In this document: one piece after another, positions 20,214 through 30,285 of the stretch
How the letters are laid out: the number at the start of each line of letters is the position of its first letter
How positions within the stretch are numbered: position 1 is the stretch's first letter
Source: Rhodosporidiobolus odoratus
Taxonomy: Eukaryota > Basidiomycota > Microbotryomycetes > Sporidiobolales > Sporidiobolaceae
Direction: 5' to 3'
NCBI GenBank assembly: GCA_034387635.1
Contig: JAOANU010000007.1
Span: forward strand, 1,116,001 to 1,180,000
Length of the DNA: 64,000 bases
Notes under the pieces: generated by a model
What the model was told of the DNA's origin: nothing
Seen by the model: only the letters and a program-made list of their open reading frames with translations
Database searches by the model: none
Made by a program: the position numbers and the translations under genes

Positions 20214-21830
20214 ATGGAAGCCGCCCCGTCAAGCTCTGACCCCCCGTCCTACTTCGGCTCCATCCTCGCGAAGCCCCCACCTCTAGATAGCTTCGACGCG
20301 TTCAAGAAGGCGAGTCCAGCGTGCAGCTTGTACAAGCAGGAGCTGACTCCATCCTTTCACAGACTAACTCGAGCTACAAGGAGCGAACAGCGCGAGGCGG
20401 CTTGTTCACTGTGCTGATCGTAGCAGTAATTGGCTTGCTCGTGTGGACCGAGACACGGGAATACTTATGGGGCGAGGCGGACTATTCGTTCAGCGTGGAA
20501 AAGAGCATAGCGCACGAGCTGCAGATCAATTTTGACGCGACGGTCGCGACACCCTGTCACTGTAACTTTTCGTCCCGTAGTCACGCCTTTACGCCTCACA
20601 ACTCATCTGAGCGTACCCGCAGACCTGACAATCGACGTGCGGGATGCTATAGGGGACCGCTTGCACATCAGCGACGAGTTCAAGAAGGACGGGGTACGTC
20701 AAGCCATGATCACGCGTGCAATCTTAGCCAATGACGGTTCTTCGCAGACTACCTACGAAGTCGGACAGGCCAAGGTGCTGCAGAATACGCATGGCATAGA
20801 GGGGCGTTCAGCATCCGAGATGCTGCAGAGCGCAAAGGGGAAAAAAGTCTTTGCAAAGACGGCGAATGTCGTAGAGAACGGGCCAGCTTGCCGGGTACGG
20901 ACGACCTTCTTCTTGCTATGCTCGGACTGATGTTCTCTCCACAGATATATGGCTCGATTGACGTGAAGAAGGTCACTGGGAACCTGCATATCGTACGTGG
21001 AGTCGTGCCTCCCGGAACCTGAGCTCACATTACCACCTATAGACCACTCTAGGTCACGGGTACTTGAGCTGGGAACATACGGACCACGCCTGTGAGTCAC
21101 AGAATCTGCTCAGATACCCTGATCGAGCTAATTCATCGTGTCGATTAGTGATGAACCTTTCGCACATCATTCACGAGTTCTCGTTCGGCCCTTACTTCCC
21201 CAGAATAGTACAGCCTCTTGACAACTCAGTGTACGTCGCGATCCCGCATTGCGATGACCTCAGACTGACCCCAGGTGCCACACAGTGAGACCACGACAGC
21301 GCGTGAGTGCACGCGCTCCTCCCACCGCGGCTCTTGCTAACCCTCCCTTCCGCAGCGTTCCACATCTTCCAGTATTTCCTCAGCGTCGTATCAACCACTT
21401 ATGTTGACGCTCGACGCCGTGTCCTTCCAACGAATTCCTACTCGGTTACCGAAATGTCGAGGTCTACCGAGCACGGGAAGGGGGTGCCGGGTAAGTTACC
21501 TGCCTCGCAAGCCCTCTTCCGAGGTTATGCTAACCCAGTCTACCTACGCTTATAGGTATCTTCTTCAAGTTCGACCTCGAAGGGCTGTCGCTCACGGTTC
21601 GCGAGCGGACCACCACCCTCGTGCAGTTCCTGGTGCGGTTGGCGGGCATTGTTGGCGGAATCCTGGTCTGTTCCGATTACGGCTTCCGCACAGCCGACTT
21701 CCTCGTCGGTTCCTACTTTGCCGGACCGCCGAAAACACCTTTACCCGGCTTCGTCGCCTCTCCCATACCGTCGACTCCGCTGAGCCAGAGTTTGGGCGTC
21801 TTCGCGAGCGGATTTGGAAATGATCGATAG
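20214..21830 (+). CDS. ERV41: Erv41/ERGIC2-like ER-Golgi cargo receptor subunit
   Basis: Predicted 372-aa membrane protein that cycles in COPII vesicles with Erv46 and retrieves escaped ER proteins (family knowledge). Family marks in order: FDAFKKTNSSYKERTARGG near the N-terminus, a first membrane span (FTVLIVAVIGLLVW), LTIDVRDAIGDRLHIS, the lumenal IYGSIDVKKVTGNLHI, SHIIHEFSFG...PLDNSV, FHIFQYFLSVV, and a last span around TLVQFLVRLAGIVGG. Ten exons: 20214-20309, 20363-20561, 20623-20693, 20748-20894, 20945-20992, 21043-21091, 21149-21230, 21286-21302, 21356-21490, 21556-21830. The first intron must be GC-AG (GCGAGT donor at 20310), because only this joins FKK to TNSSYK as in the family. Exon 8 is 17 nt; the alternative acceptor at 21275 also keeps frame. 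Confidence 0.9.
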
Positions 21831-22001
21831 CCTCATAGCTTGCAAGGTGCTGTATATTACCATCAGTGTCCGCCTGAGCTCGTAAAGGAGAGCGGGAAAA
21901 GAGAGAGCGCACGCGCCGTCAACGCGTCGGAGGAACTTCGGCACGTCCGCCATCTCTCGCACTGTTAGCTCGGCCTACACTCGCTGTATCAGTACACGGC
22001 T

Positions 22002-23800
22002 ATGGCGACAACTCGCAAGCGGAGTAACTCTGTCAAGGAAGTGCTCAACACTCTCGAGCCGACCACGACGGCAACTCCTCCCGCTGTCAAACCGCCGAAG
22101 TGGACAACTCCAACAGGTCCGTTGGCATGGCTGGTCAAGCCGAGCAAGACCCTTCAGATCATCCTGGCGGCAGCAGCGACCTGGGCCGCCCTCGACAAGT
22201 TTTACGACGGTAGCAACCCGCTCACTCCCTTCCTCTTCATTTCGTATCCTCTACCTCACAAAACTGGCGATGGCGACGTCCAGCGATATGGCAAGGGCCA
22301 GCTTGATCTTGCGTTCCTCAGCTTCTACATCATTGTCTTCTCTTTCTTCCGCCAATCCATCACGGAATACCTCATCCGCCCTCTCGCACACAACCTGGGT
22401 CTGAAGAGCGAGTCCAAAGTGGTCCGGTTCATGGAGCAAGCTTACGCTGTGGTGTACTTCTCTGCATCGGGCGCGTTTGGCTTGGTAAGCAGACTCGCCA
22501 GCTCGTCGTAGGCAATTCTGACCCTCTCGTCTTCGCATCTTCCTGTTCTGCGACGAACCCCTCCGCAGTATGTCATGTCGAAGCAGCCGACGTGGTGGTA
22601 CGAGACGAAGCACTTCTGGCTCGAGTACCCCCATTGGTGTGTGGTCTCTTGACCAAAGCAAGCGGATGGGATACTAATGTCCGATTGACCACAGGCGCAT
22701 GGATGGTGCACTGAAGACCTACTATCTGTTGCAATTGTGAGCAGCCATGTTCCTGATCTATATGCATCCTTCTGCTCACCTCGTTTTTCTGCGCTAGCGC
22801 GTATTGGCTTCAACAGATGATCATTCTGGTCATGGGGTGCGCCATCCTTGATTCCTTCTTTCCTATGGTCTGGCTGACCTTTTGCCGGCGGACTACAGTC
22901 TTGAGAAGCCACGATCCGACTTCAAGGAGCTCGTCATCCACCACATCGTCACGCTTTGGCTCGTCGGATGGAGCTGTGCGTCCCTCACTTTTGCCATTCT
23001 TCGCAGCGTTGATGCTCACGTGCTGCCATTTTGCAGACATGATCAACTTGACTTTGATCGGCACGGCCGTGTTCGTTTCTATGGATTTGCCCGATATTTG
23101 TCTGGCGGTATGTTGTCCAATTCAACAAATTGGTCGATCTGGTCAGAGGTTTAACCCAGCGCTGTACCCTGCCCCCAGTTCTCGAAGTGCCTGAACTACC
23201 TCGACCTCCAGCGGACGTCAGAAGGCAGCTTTGTCATCTTCCTCGTTGTCTGGCAGTACGTCAGCTCCTGCTTCCGAGGCTATCGCCGCCAAGCTTACGC
23301 CTTCATGGCCAAACTTGCAGCTATATGCGACACTACCTCAACATCCGCATCCTGCAGTCTGTATGGAACGAATTCGACCTCATCCCCGCTGTCTGGCGTA
23401 GCTGGACTTCTACGAAGGGCTGGTGGCTGTTCTATGGTTTCGGTTCAGGCGAGATTCCCTACTGGATGAAGTGCGTCCCCGCCCTCAGGACCCATCCCTA
23501 CGTGCCTGCGTATTCACTTTGCCTGCGCTGACAAGTTTCTTTCCGCACACTGCAGGTACCAAATCTTCGCGCCGATTCTTGCTCTTCAGCTCGTCAACAG
23601 TTTCTGGTCGTACCTCATCTGGCGGTGCGTATCTCGGCTGGTCTGCGACCAGAAGTGGCATGGCTAACGCACCCCGCCACTCGTGCAGCATCCTTTTCCG
23701 CATGATTCGCGGGCAAAACGCTACAGACGTCCGCGAGGAAGGGGAAGACGATGATGAGCCTGCCCCCGCGCCAAAGGCCGAATCGCGTAAGAAGCGATGA
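22002..23800 (+). CDS. LAG1: Ceramide synthase (TLC/Lag1 family)
   Basis: Predicted 395-aa ER multispan enzyme that N-acylates sphingoid bases with acyl-CoA to make (dihydro)ceramide. The Lag motif is clear: SDFKELVIHHIVTLWLVGWS with the catalytic His pair, followed by FVSMDLPDICLA. Other family marks are QPTWWYETKHFW, YYLLQFAYWLQQ, and W-H-YMRHYLNIRIL. The acidic C-terminus ends in basic AESRKKR, an ER-retention-like tail. Ten exons: 22002-22484, 22569-22636, 22695-22736, 22798-22836, 22899-22975, 23037-23107, 23179-23255, 23321-23470, 23556-23624, 23689-23800. It starts 171 bp after the ERV41-like stop in the same direction. LAG1 versus LAC1 cannot be told apart; basidiomycetes may have more than one copy. 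Confidence 0.93.
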
Positions 23801-24028
23801 AGGCAAGGATGAACGCAGCGAGAAGTATATCTCGTAGCTGGCCGCACCAAGGGCGCCACACGTTGGTTAATTCGATTTTCCCTCTACGATAGTTTCAGAC
23901 TTTGGCTCAGTTGCTCTAGAATTACATTACACGCACAGCGCACAGATCGGAGAGGTGAGGCAACAGAAGACGCAGAGAATGGCCGGCGGTCGAGGAAGGC
24001 TAGAGAACAGGAAATGGTATCGAGCGCC
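23801..24028. other. Convergent 3' intergenic spacer
   Basis: About 230 bp between the stop of the ceramide synthase (+) and the stop of the sigma adaptin (-). It must hold both 3' UTRs. No gene is seen. Confidence 0.6.
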
Positions 24029-25274
24029 CTAGGCTCGTCCCAGCCGAGTCTGCAAAGATTCCTCCGACTGCTCTTGTTCCTCGATCGCATCGGCTTGGCC
24101 GACCTGCGCACGTGCAACATATCAGGAAGGCCGGTCGAGGTTGAAGTGCGAGGTCAGGAAAGACAGGCGTACCGCTCGTAAGACCGACTTTTTACTAGAT
24201 TCTTGCATCTCTCCGGCAATGATGAGCTCGTCAAGAATCTAAGACATGGCAAACACTTAGCATGCGAAGTTCAGTTTCGCCTGGGGGGAGGGACCGCGCG
24301 AAGAAGCGACGTACCGAGTAGGCTTTTTGATAGTTGAAGATCCTGGAGGGGAGCGGAACAGGTCAGTACGACAACGTTGTAAAGACTACAAGGTGAAGGA
24401 ACGTACAGGTCTAACTCGCATACATTGCCGAAATACCGGTCCAAGACCTCGACGTATCTGCTTGTCGATGAGAATGAGCGGGGGGTCGATCCTTTGGCTA
24501 GACTTGGACGCACCGGTGAATGACTTCGAGAGTGATCAGCTCATTGTCTTGCTGTCCAATGCCACACACGAAAAACAGCGAGGCGTAACGGCGGTAAACG
24601 ACTTTCGAGTCTGCAAGGACGGAAGGGTTAGCGGCGAGGACGAGTAAGGGTGGACGGGGCACTCAAGGTACCTTTGTACTCGAGGAAGTTGCACATCCTT
24701 GTTCGCCTCGCCAGGACAAGTTGGGTAACATCCTTGACGATCTTACCTGCGAGGGGAGTCACGAGAACTCGTCAGTACGCACTCAACAGGCAGAGTGGCT
24801 TTGAGTCGCCGAGTCATAACCATCAAGGCCTGATGCGTCCTCAACGCCTCTAGGCTGCTAAGGCTGGCTGGCAATGCTCTCTGGAACAATACCTCCCGTC
24901 TCCCACAGGAAGCGCCCATTCTGTTCCGACCCCACCCTGCGTACACCTTGACCCCGCCTTGCGCGCGTACTCCCCTCCGTCTGCAAGCTGTCGTGGCAGT
25001 TTGTGCGCCCGTAGAGCTCCGGATGGGGTCCGGACGAGCAGCACCACACGCGGTCCTCTGCCGATAATCTCGCCGGAAAGGGTTCGTGACTGACTCTTGT
25101 TGCGGGTGCTCATGGTGGTGTACCATTTGGCGAGCCGAACCTTGCCCTGACGCGAGATGAGGAGAAGGAAGGACACGCCTGTTGCAGCAGAGGGTCAGTC
25201 AACTCGAGGGTGGTCATCGGCTCAGGTGGACATGGCTGCGTACCGTTGTCCCTCTCTTGTAGCCCTGTTGACAT
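24029..25274 (-). CDS. APS1: AP-1 clathrin adaptor sigma subunit
   Basis: Predicted 168-aa longin-fold small subunit of the AP-1 complex, which sorts cargo at the trans-Golgi/endosome. Family signatures in order: [113 protein letters not shown]. Eight exons (minus, 3' to 5'): 24029-24103, 24173-24238, 24315-24342, 24407-24457, 24514-24610, 24672-24746, 25095-25178, 25244-25274. The first coding exon adds ten residues ([10 protein letters not shown]) before the usual start of the fold. The intron at 24747-25094 is 348 nt, far longer than the others (56-76 nt), and its GTCAGT donor is non-standard but is forced by the KSKIVKDV junction. AP-1 rather than AP-2 is inferred from overall similarity. 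Confidence 0.92.
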
Positions 25275-25582
25275 GACAAGCAGCTAGCGAGAGACGAGAT
25301 GAGCGAGCGGTTGATCAATGCAAGTTGAAGGGTCGAGAAAGATGAAAACAAGTCCACGGTCTCTAGCAGGAATTGTCTAGACTGTTACAGAGTGTGACTG
25401 GATGTGTAACTAGTACACAGAACGCGTCAGAACAGGCTACAGTGAGAGGTAAAAGGTGAAAAAATACTCCGCAGTTTTGAGGGCATCATCGAGTTTGTCC
25501 TTCACTCGTTGAAACTCGCTCTCCTTATTCTTGACTTCGTCTAGAATACTCTCAGAGACAGTCACTGGACAACCGGGTCACC
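25275..25582. promoter_or_regulatory. Divergent promoter of APS1 and TPS1
   Basis: Some 308 bp separate the two start codons, which face away from each other, so both core promoters must lie here. I see no clear stress-response element (CCCCT/AGGGG) or TATA box. Confidence 0.5.
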
Positions 25583-28004
25583 ATGGCTACCTCCTCCTCG
25601 CGTACTCCGTCAGGACTGCACCGACAACGTTCAACTTCTTCCGACATTCACACTTCTCGTCTCACTACTTCATCAGGTACGCCCTTATACACTCCGGTGA
25701 GCACTCGTGCTGCACTCACACACCTTACTCTCCAGGCCAGCTCATCGTCGTAGCCAATCGTCTCCCCGTCAGTGTCACTCGCGACCCCACCGCGGAGGGA
25801 GGTTACCGCTTCTCAGTCTCTAGTGGTGGATTGGCTTCCGCCTTGTCGGGATGCAAGAAGAAGATGGACTTCACCGTGCGCTCGCAACTTTCCGTTCGAG
25901 CCCTCGCCCACCTCCACTCTCTCTCTCGTGACTTTTCTTCTGCCTTTCTTACCTTTTCCTGCCGGGACGGCTGCTAATCCTAGCCCCTCTCACCTCCCGC
26001 AGTGGATCGGATGGCCTGGTGTGTAGCTCGCCGATGAGACCCGTCTTCTCCGCTCACCTTGCTTGCTCTGCAGGATTTGATGTACCCGAAATCGACCGCG
26101 ACTTCATTACCAAGAAGCTCCAAACCGACTTCTCCTGCATTCCCGTCTACCTGTCCGAAGAAGTCGCAGAACGCTACTACAACGGCTTCTCCAACTCTAT
26201 CCTCTGGCCTTTCTTCCACTGTTCGTCAACCCTTCCTTCGTATTCTCGTACAGTCGCAGGTGTTCGCTAACCCTTGTCCACCCGCCAGACCACCCGGGAG
26301 AGATCCAGTTCGACGAGACCGACTGGCTCGCGTACCGCCAAGCCAACTTGCTGTTTGCTGAGGCAATTCAGCGCGAGGTCAACTCTGGAGACATCGTCTG
26401 GGTTCAGGGTACGCTGCGAGGATCTCCTCGACGCAGCTTCCAAGCACTCACCTTGCTCTTCCTTGCCACAGACTACCATCTCTGCCTTGCCCCCGTCTTC
26501 CTCCGCGACCTTCTCGGGCGAGACCCCGCGTCGATGGGTGAGAACGGCCGGCGCGACATCGAAGCCTTGTTTGAAGGCTTGACGCTCGGTCCGACTGCGG
26601 CGTGCAAACCAAACTCGCAAGAACCGGCGGGCGTCAATGGCACCCACGGCGCCACCCTTGTCCCCGACGTTCAAATCGGTTTCTTCCTGCACACTCCGTT
26701 CCCCAGCTCTGAGGTTTTCCGGTACGTCTCTCCCTCGAACGTCAAACCAGGCAACAGCTCACCCCGTCTTCCTGCCTCAGTACGCTCCCTGTCCGACGCG
26801 AGATCCTCCTCGGCATCCTCAACTGCGATCTCGTCGGTTTTCACACCTACGACTACGCCCGTCACTTCCTTTCTTCTGTCTCTCGTCTCCTCGGTCTCAA
26901 GTGCACCCCCAATCGCATCCAGCTGGTCGGCCGTTACGCCTCAGTCGGCACCTTCCCCATTGGCATTGAGCCTTCTCAATTCCACGAGGCGCTCATGAAG
27001 GACGAGGTGCAGCAGAGGATTGCCACCTTGCAGCGCCGCTTCGAAGGTGTCAAGCTCATCGTCGGGGTGGACCGCCTCGATTACATCAAGGGCGTGCCCC
27101 AGAAGCTGCACGCGATGGAGGTCTTCCTGGAGGAGCACCCGGAGTGGATTGGAAAGGTCGTCCTGGTGCAGGTGGCCGTCCCGTCGAGGCAGGACGTCGA
27201 GGAGTACCAGAACCTGAGGGCGATGGTCAACGAGCTGGTCGGGCGTATCAACGGTCGCTTCGGAACGGTCGACTGGATGCCCATTCACTTCATGCACCGC
27301 TCTGTCCCCTTCACCGAATTGACCGCACTCTACACCGTCTCCGACGCCTGCCTGATCACCTCAACCCGCGACGGCATGAACCTCGTACGTAGTTCCTCCT
27401 TCTCCACCTCGTCGGTTGTGGCGCCTGATTTCCCTCGTCATGTCTCGACTATACAGGTTGCCTACGAGTACATCGCCTGCCAGCAAGAGCGTCATGGTGT
27501 CCTCATCCTGTCCGAATTTGCTGGTGCCGGTGAGCTTCTGCCCGTCTTCTTGCCCGGACCTTGGCTAAGTCTCGCTTACGTGGCGCAGCCCACTCGCTCA
27601 ACGGCTCGCTCATTGTCAACCCTTGGAATACGGCCGAGACGGGCGATGCGATTCACCAAGCACTGACGATGGAGCCCGAGGTGAAGGAGGACAACCACCG
27701 CAAACTGTTCCGCTACGTTTCACAGTACACCGCTGCTCACTGGGTGCGTCTGCTATCGCGGCTCTAGAACGAGTTTCATAAGCTGATCGTGTCCGCGTCG
27801 CTGCTACAGGGTACCGAGTTTGTCGCTTCTTTGCAGGTACGCCTTTCTCTCTTGTTCCGCTTTCGAAGCCGAGTACTAACTCACTTGCCTACATAGCGCG
27901 ACCGCGCCGAGCGCCAAGCTATCGCGGAAACCAAGGGAGAGGAGGAGGATTCGCATGCTGCCCAACTTCGCAGGCAAGGCCTCGCACTGATCGGAAAAGC
28001 CTGA
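25583..28004 (+). CDS. TPS1: Trehalose-6-phosphate synthase (UDP-forming), GT20
   Basis: Predicted 577-aa cytosolic enzyme transferring glucose from UDP-glucose to glucose-6-phosphate, the first step of trehalose synthesis. GT20 signatures in order: GQLIVVANRLPVSV, SSGGLASAL, WIGWPG, NGFSNSILWPFFHYHPGEI, WVQDYHLCLAP, IGFFLHTPFPSSEVFR, GFHTYDYARHFL, GVDRLDYIKGVPQKL, VQVAVPSRQDVEEYQ, STRDGMNLVAYEYIACQ, ILSEFAGAAHSL. Eleven exons: 25583-25676, 25736-25875, 26003-26018, 26074-26220, 26289-26408, 26472-26721, 26781-27384, 27457-27529, 27589-27743, 27810-27836, 27897-28004. Exon 3 is only 16 nt and encodes WIGWP. An insertion of about 40 residues (GRDPASMGENGRRD... to TLVPDVQ) lies between LRDLL and IGFFLH. 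The phosphatase domain of Tps2 is absent. Confidence 0.96.
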
Positions 28005-28349
28005 AGGACGAGTAGACTCCCGGCGCGGCAAACCGGACTTTCACATGTAATTAGCTGAGCAGTTTTCTTCCTTCGTCCTTTGTGGTCGTCTTGTGGGCTG
28101 ATGACGATTCTTCCGAGATGGAGAGAAAAGGAGAAATCGCCTCGGGAGGGGCAAAAGCTTTCACCAGAATTGCCTCTAAGGCGTGCGGGATAGCATTCGA
28201 GTGCCTTCCTCGGAACCAGCGCCACTGACTGCAGTCAACTCGGCATCGGCCGAAGGCATTATCCGCCGAGTTTGCTCTCTTTCTCTTTGCTCCCTATTCT
28301 TTCCTCTTACGTTCATTCAATCTAGCGTTCTTGATCAATCCACTCAGCC
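28005..28349. other. Intergenic spacer
   Basis: 345 bp between the TPS1 stop and the next start; CT-rich at 28270-28320. No gene is seen. Confidence 0.5.
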
Positions 28350-30281
28350 ATGAGTCACCCTTATGGTCGTCACCCTTACGACTACCCTGCCTCTCAACAT
28401 CAAGGCCTCCCTCCTTCAGCTCAGCTGCCGCGTCCCCGGCCTCATCTCTCCCGCGAAGAACGTTTACGCCGGTTCTTCCCTCAAGGCTGCATCGTCGTGG
28501 GGTCAGGGTCTTGTACTGAAGTCTATGGATCGGCGTTTCACCCTCCCACTCCATCTTCCGCAGGGCCATCGTATCCCCTCGGCGGAAGCTTCCGTCCAGC
28601 TTCGATCCCTCGCTCCGCGGGGCCACCCCTTCACTGGCCTCAGAACCCGGTGACGCGTCTACTGAACGACTTTCCCGACACGAGCGAGGGGCCCGCCGTT
28701 CAGGACAAGGGCAAGAAGCGCGCGAGGATCCCAGAAGACGACCAGGACGAGGAGTCGCGAGATGCTTCTCTGGAGTCAGTACAGGAGGGACGAGGCAGTA
28801 TGCACAAGAGGAGACGCACGCGAGGCGAGTATGCGCACCTGGGAGAGCAGAGCGCGGCCGGAGCTTTCCAGTCTTCCACTTTGCCCGGTGATGGTCCCTC
28901 CGCTACTTCCTCCGACCCTGTCCGTTCTTCTTCTTCCGCTCACCTGAAAAAGTACCTCAGTGTCTACATCTTCCCACTGCCAGCTACTCTCTCTCGCGCT
29001 CAGGCCCTCGACATCGTCCACCCATTCTTCCCTCCTTTCCTTCAGCTCATCCCCCTCGAGACGCTGATCGGCGCCTCTAAGGTTCCAGCGAGCTTGAAGA
29101 AAGCCAAGGCGATGCAGGTGGAGCTTGACCAGGCAGAGGCAGAGCAGATTGTGGTTAGAGGGCAGAAGGGCGAGGTCGTCTTTCACGGGGCGCAGCTCGG
29201 GGTGGAGAGGCATCATACCACCGACGAAGCTGAAGATGCTCAGAGGTCGTGCAGAGCTACGACATCACAGGAGAATCCGGCGGAAGGGGACGGAGTTCAA
29301 GATGGGGGTTTAGGAAGGTCAGCCCGCATGCAAGGTGCGTTTTTCTCTCCTTGGCAAGCCTCGCTTGGCCCCCAGACTCCGGTTGAGGCGCCGTGATAGC
29401 TGATATAAACGTACAACACAATCCTCATACAATCTGCCATCAGCGATTGCGCCTCCGGCAGTCCTCACCATCTCGTCTGCCGCCCCTCTTCCTCTGTCTC
29501 ACCGCATCGCGATGTTCTTGAGTAGCCACGCCGCATATGCGCCGGGGCTGATGAGAATCGACAAGAGCTCACTGGGAGAGGATGGGACGCCTCCACCTCG
29601 TTCAGCACATGCTCTCTCCGCTGCATTCGACGCTCCGAATGTCCCCCCTTCTCTCGGAGCGCTCCCGCCCACTCCCTCTCCAGCCCATTCCCACGACCGG
29701 TCTATGTCCTGCGTCTCGGCGCTCGTATCGCTGGCGAAGCCTAATGAGCAAACCGGCTCGCTGAAGAATTGTTGTCGCCCCGAAGAAGACGTGAGAAAGT
29801 TGAGGGAGGTCAAGGCTGTGCTCGAGGCGAGGAAGGCTTCAGGGAGGCGAGGAGAGTCGGACCAAGGTATGGCGACGTGGATGGAGAAGCTGCAGCTTGT
29901 CAGGCAGGACAGTCTGAGCGGAAGGGAGTAGGTGTGGCGGATGAGAAGAAGCTTAGAGAGGACGTAGGTCGGAAGGAAGTGAATGCTTGGTTGCAGGATC
30001 GCTTGAGGGTGTCAGGAGTATACAGGGAATTGCCTGCGTCATCATCGTCTCACAGCGGAACTAATGTAAAACTGTCTCCTTCTTTCCTTCCTCTCTCTTC
30101 CTCCTCTCTTCCCTTCTCCTGCGAGCCTCGAGCCTCCCGATCGAGAGGGTATGCATGTCCAAGTGAACTGCCGATGCATAAGAGACTTTGCTGTGCGAGC
30201 GATGATACAACAACCTCCTCAATCACCTCCATCCTCCCTACCATCCCGACCTTTTTACCCCTGCCAACGCTCCTCGCCTAG
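28350..30281 (+). CDS. Unknown protein, Pro/Ser-rich N-terminus
   Basis: Not recognised. The first exon (28350-29334) encodes a disordered Pro-rich N-terminus, a basic patch (KGKKRARIPEDD, MHKRRRTRGEY) that could act as a nuclear signal, and a better-ordered part (HLKKYLSVYIFPLPATL, DIVHPFFPPFLQLIPLETL, a helix rich in K/A/E). A GTGCGT...CAG intron (29335-29443) joins in frame to a second exon starting at 29444 (IAPPAVLTISSAAPLPL, then MFLSSHAAYAPGLM). Unspliced, the frame stops at 29931. A 41-nt GTATGG...CAG intron (29867-29907) would extend it through KKLREDVGRKEVNAWLQDRL to a stop at 30281, only four bases from the CHK1 stop on the other strand. The C-terminus is therefore uncertain. Confidence 0.5.
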
Positions 30282-30285
30282 TTGC

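Noticed and set aside
22251..22912. Minus-strand frames opposite the ceramide synthase
   Set aside because: No motifs; they are antisense shadows that cross well-supported introns.
26267..27297. Minus-strand open frames opposite TPS1
   Set aside because: Antisense shadows of a GC-rich coding sequence with strong third-position bias.
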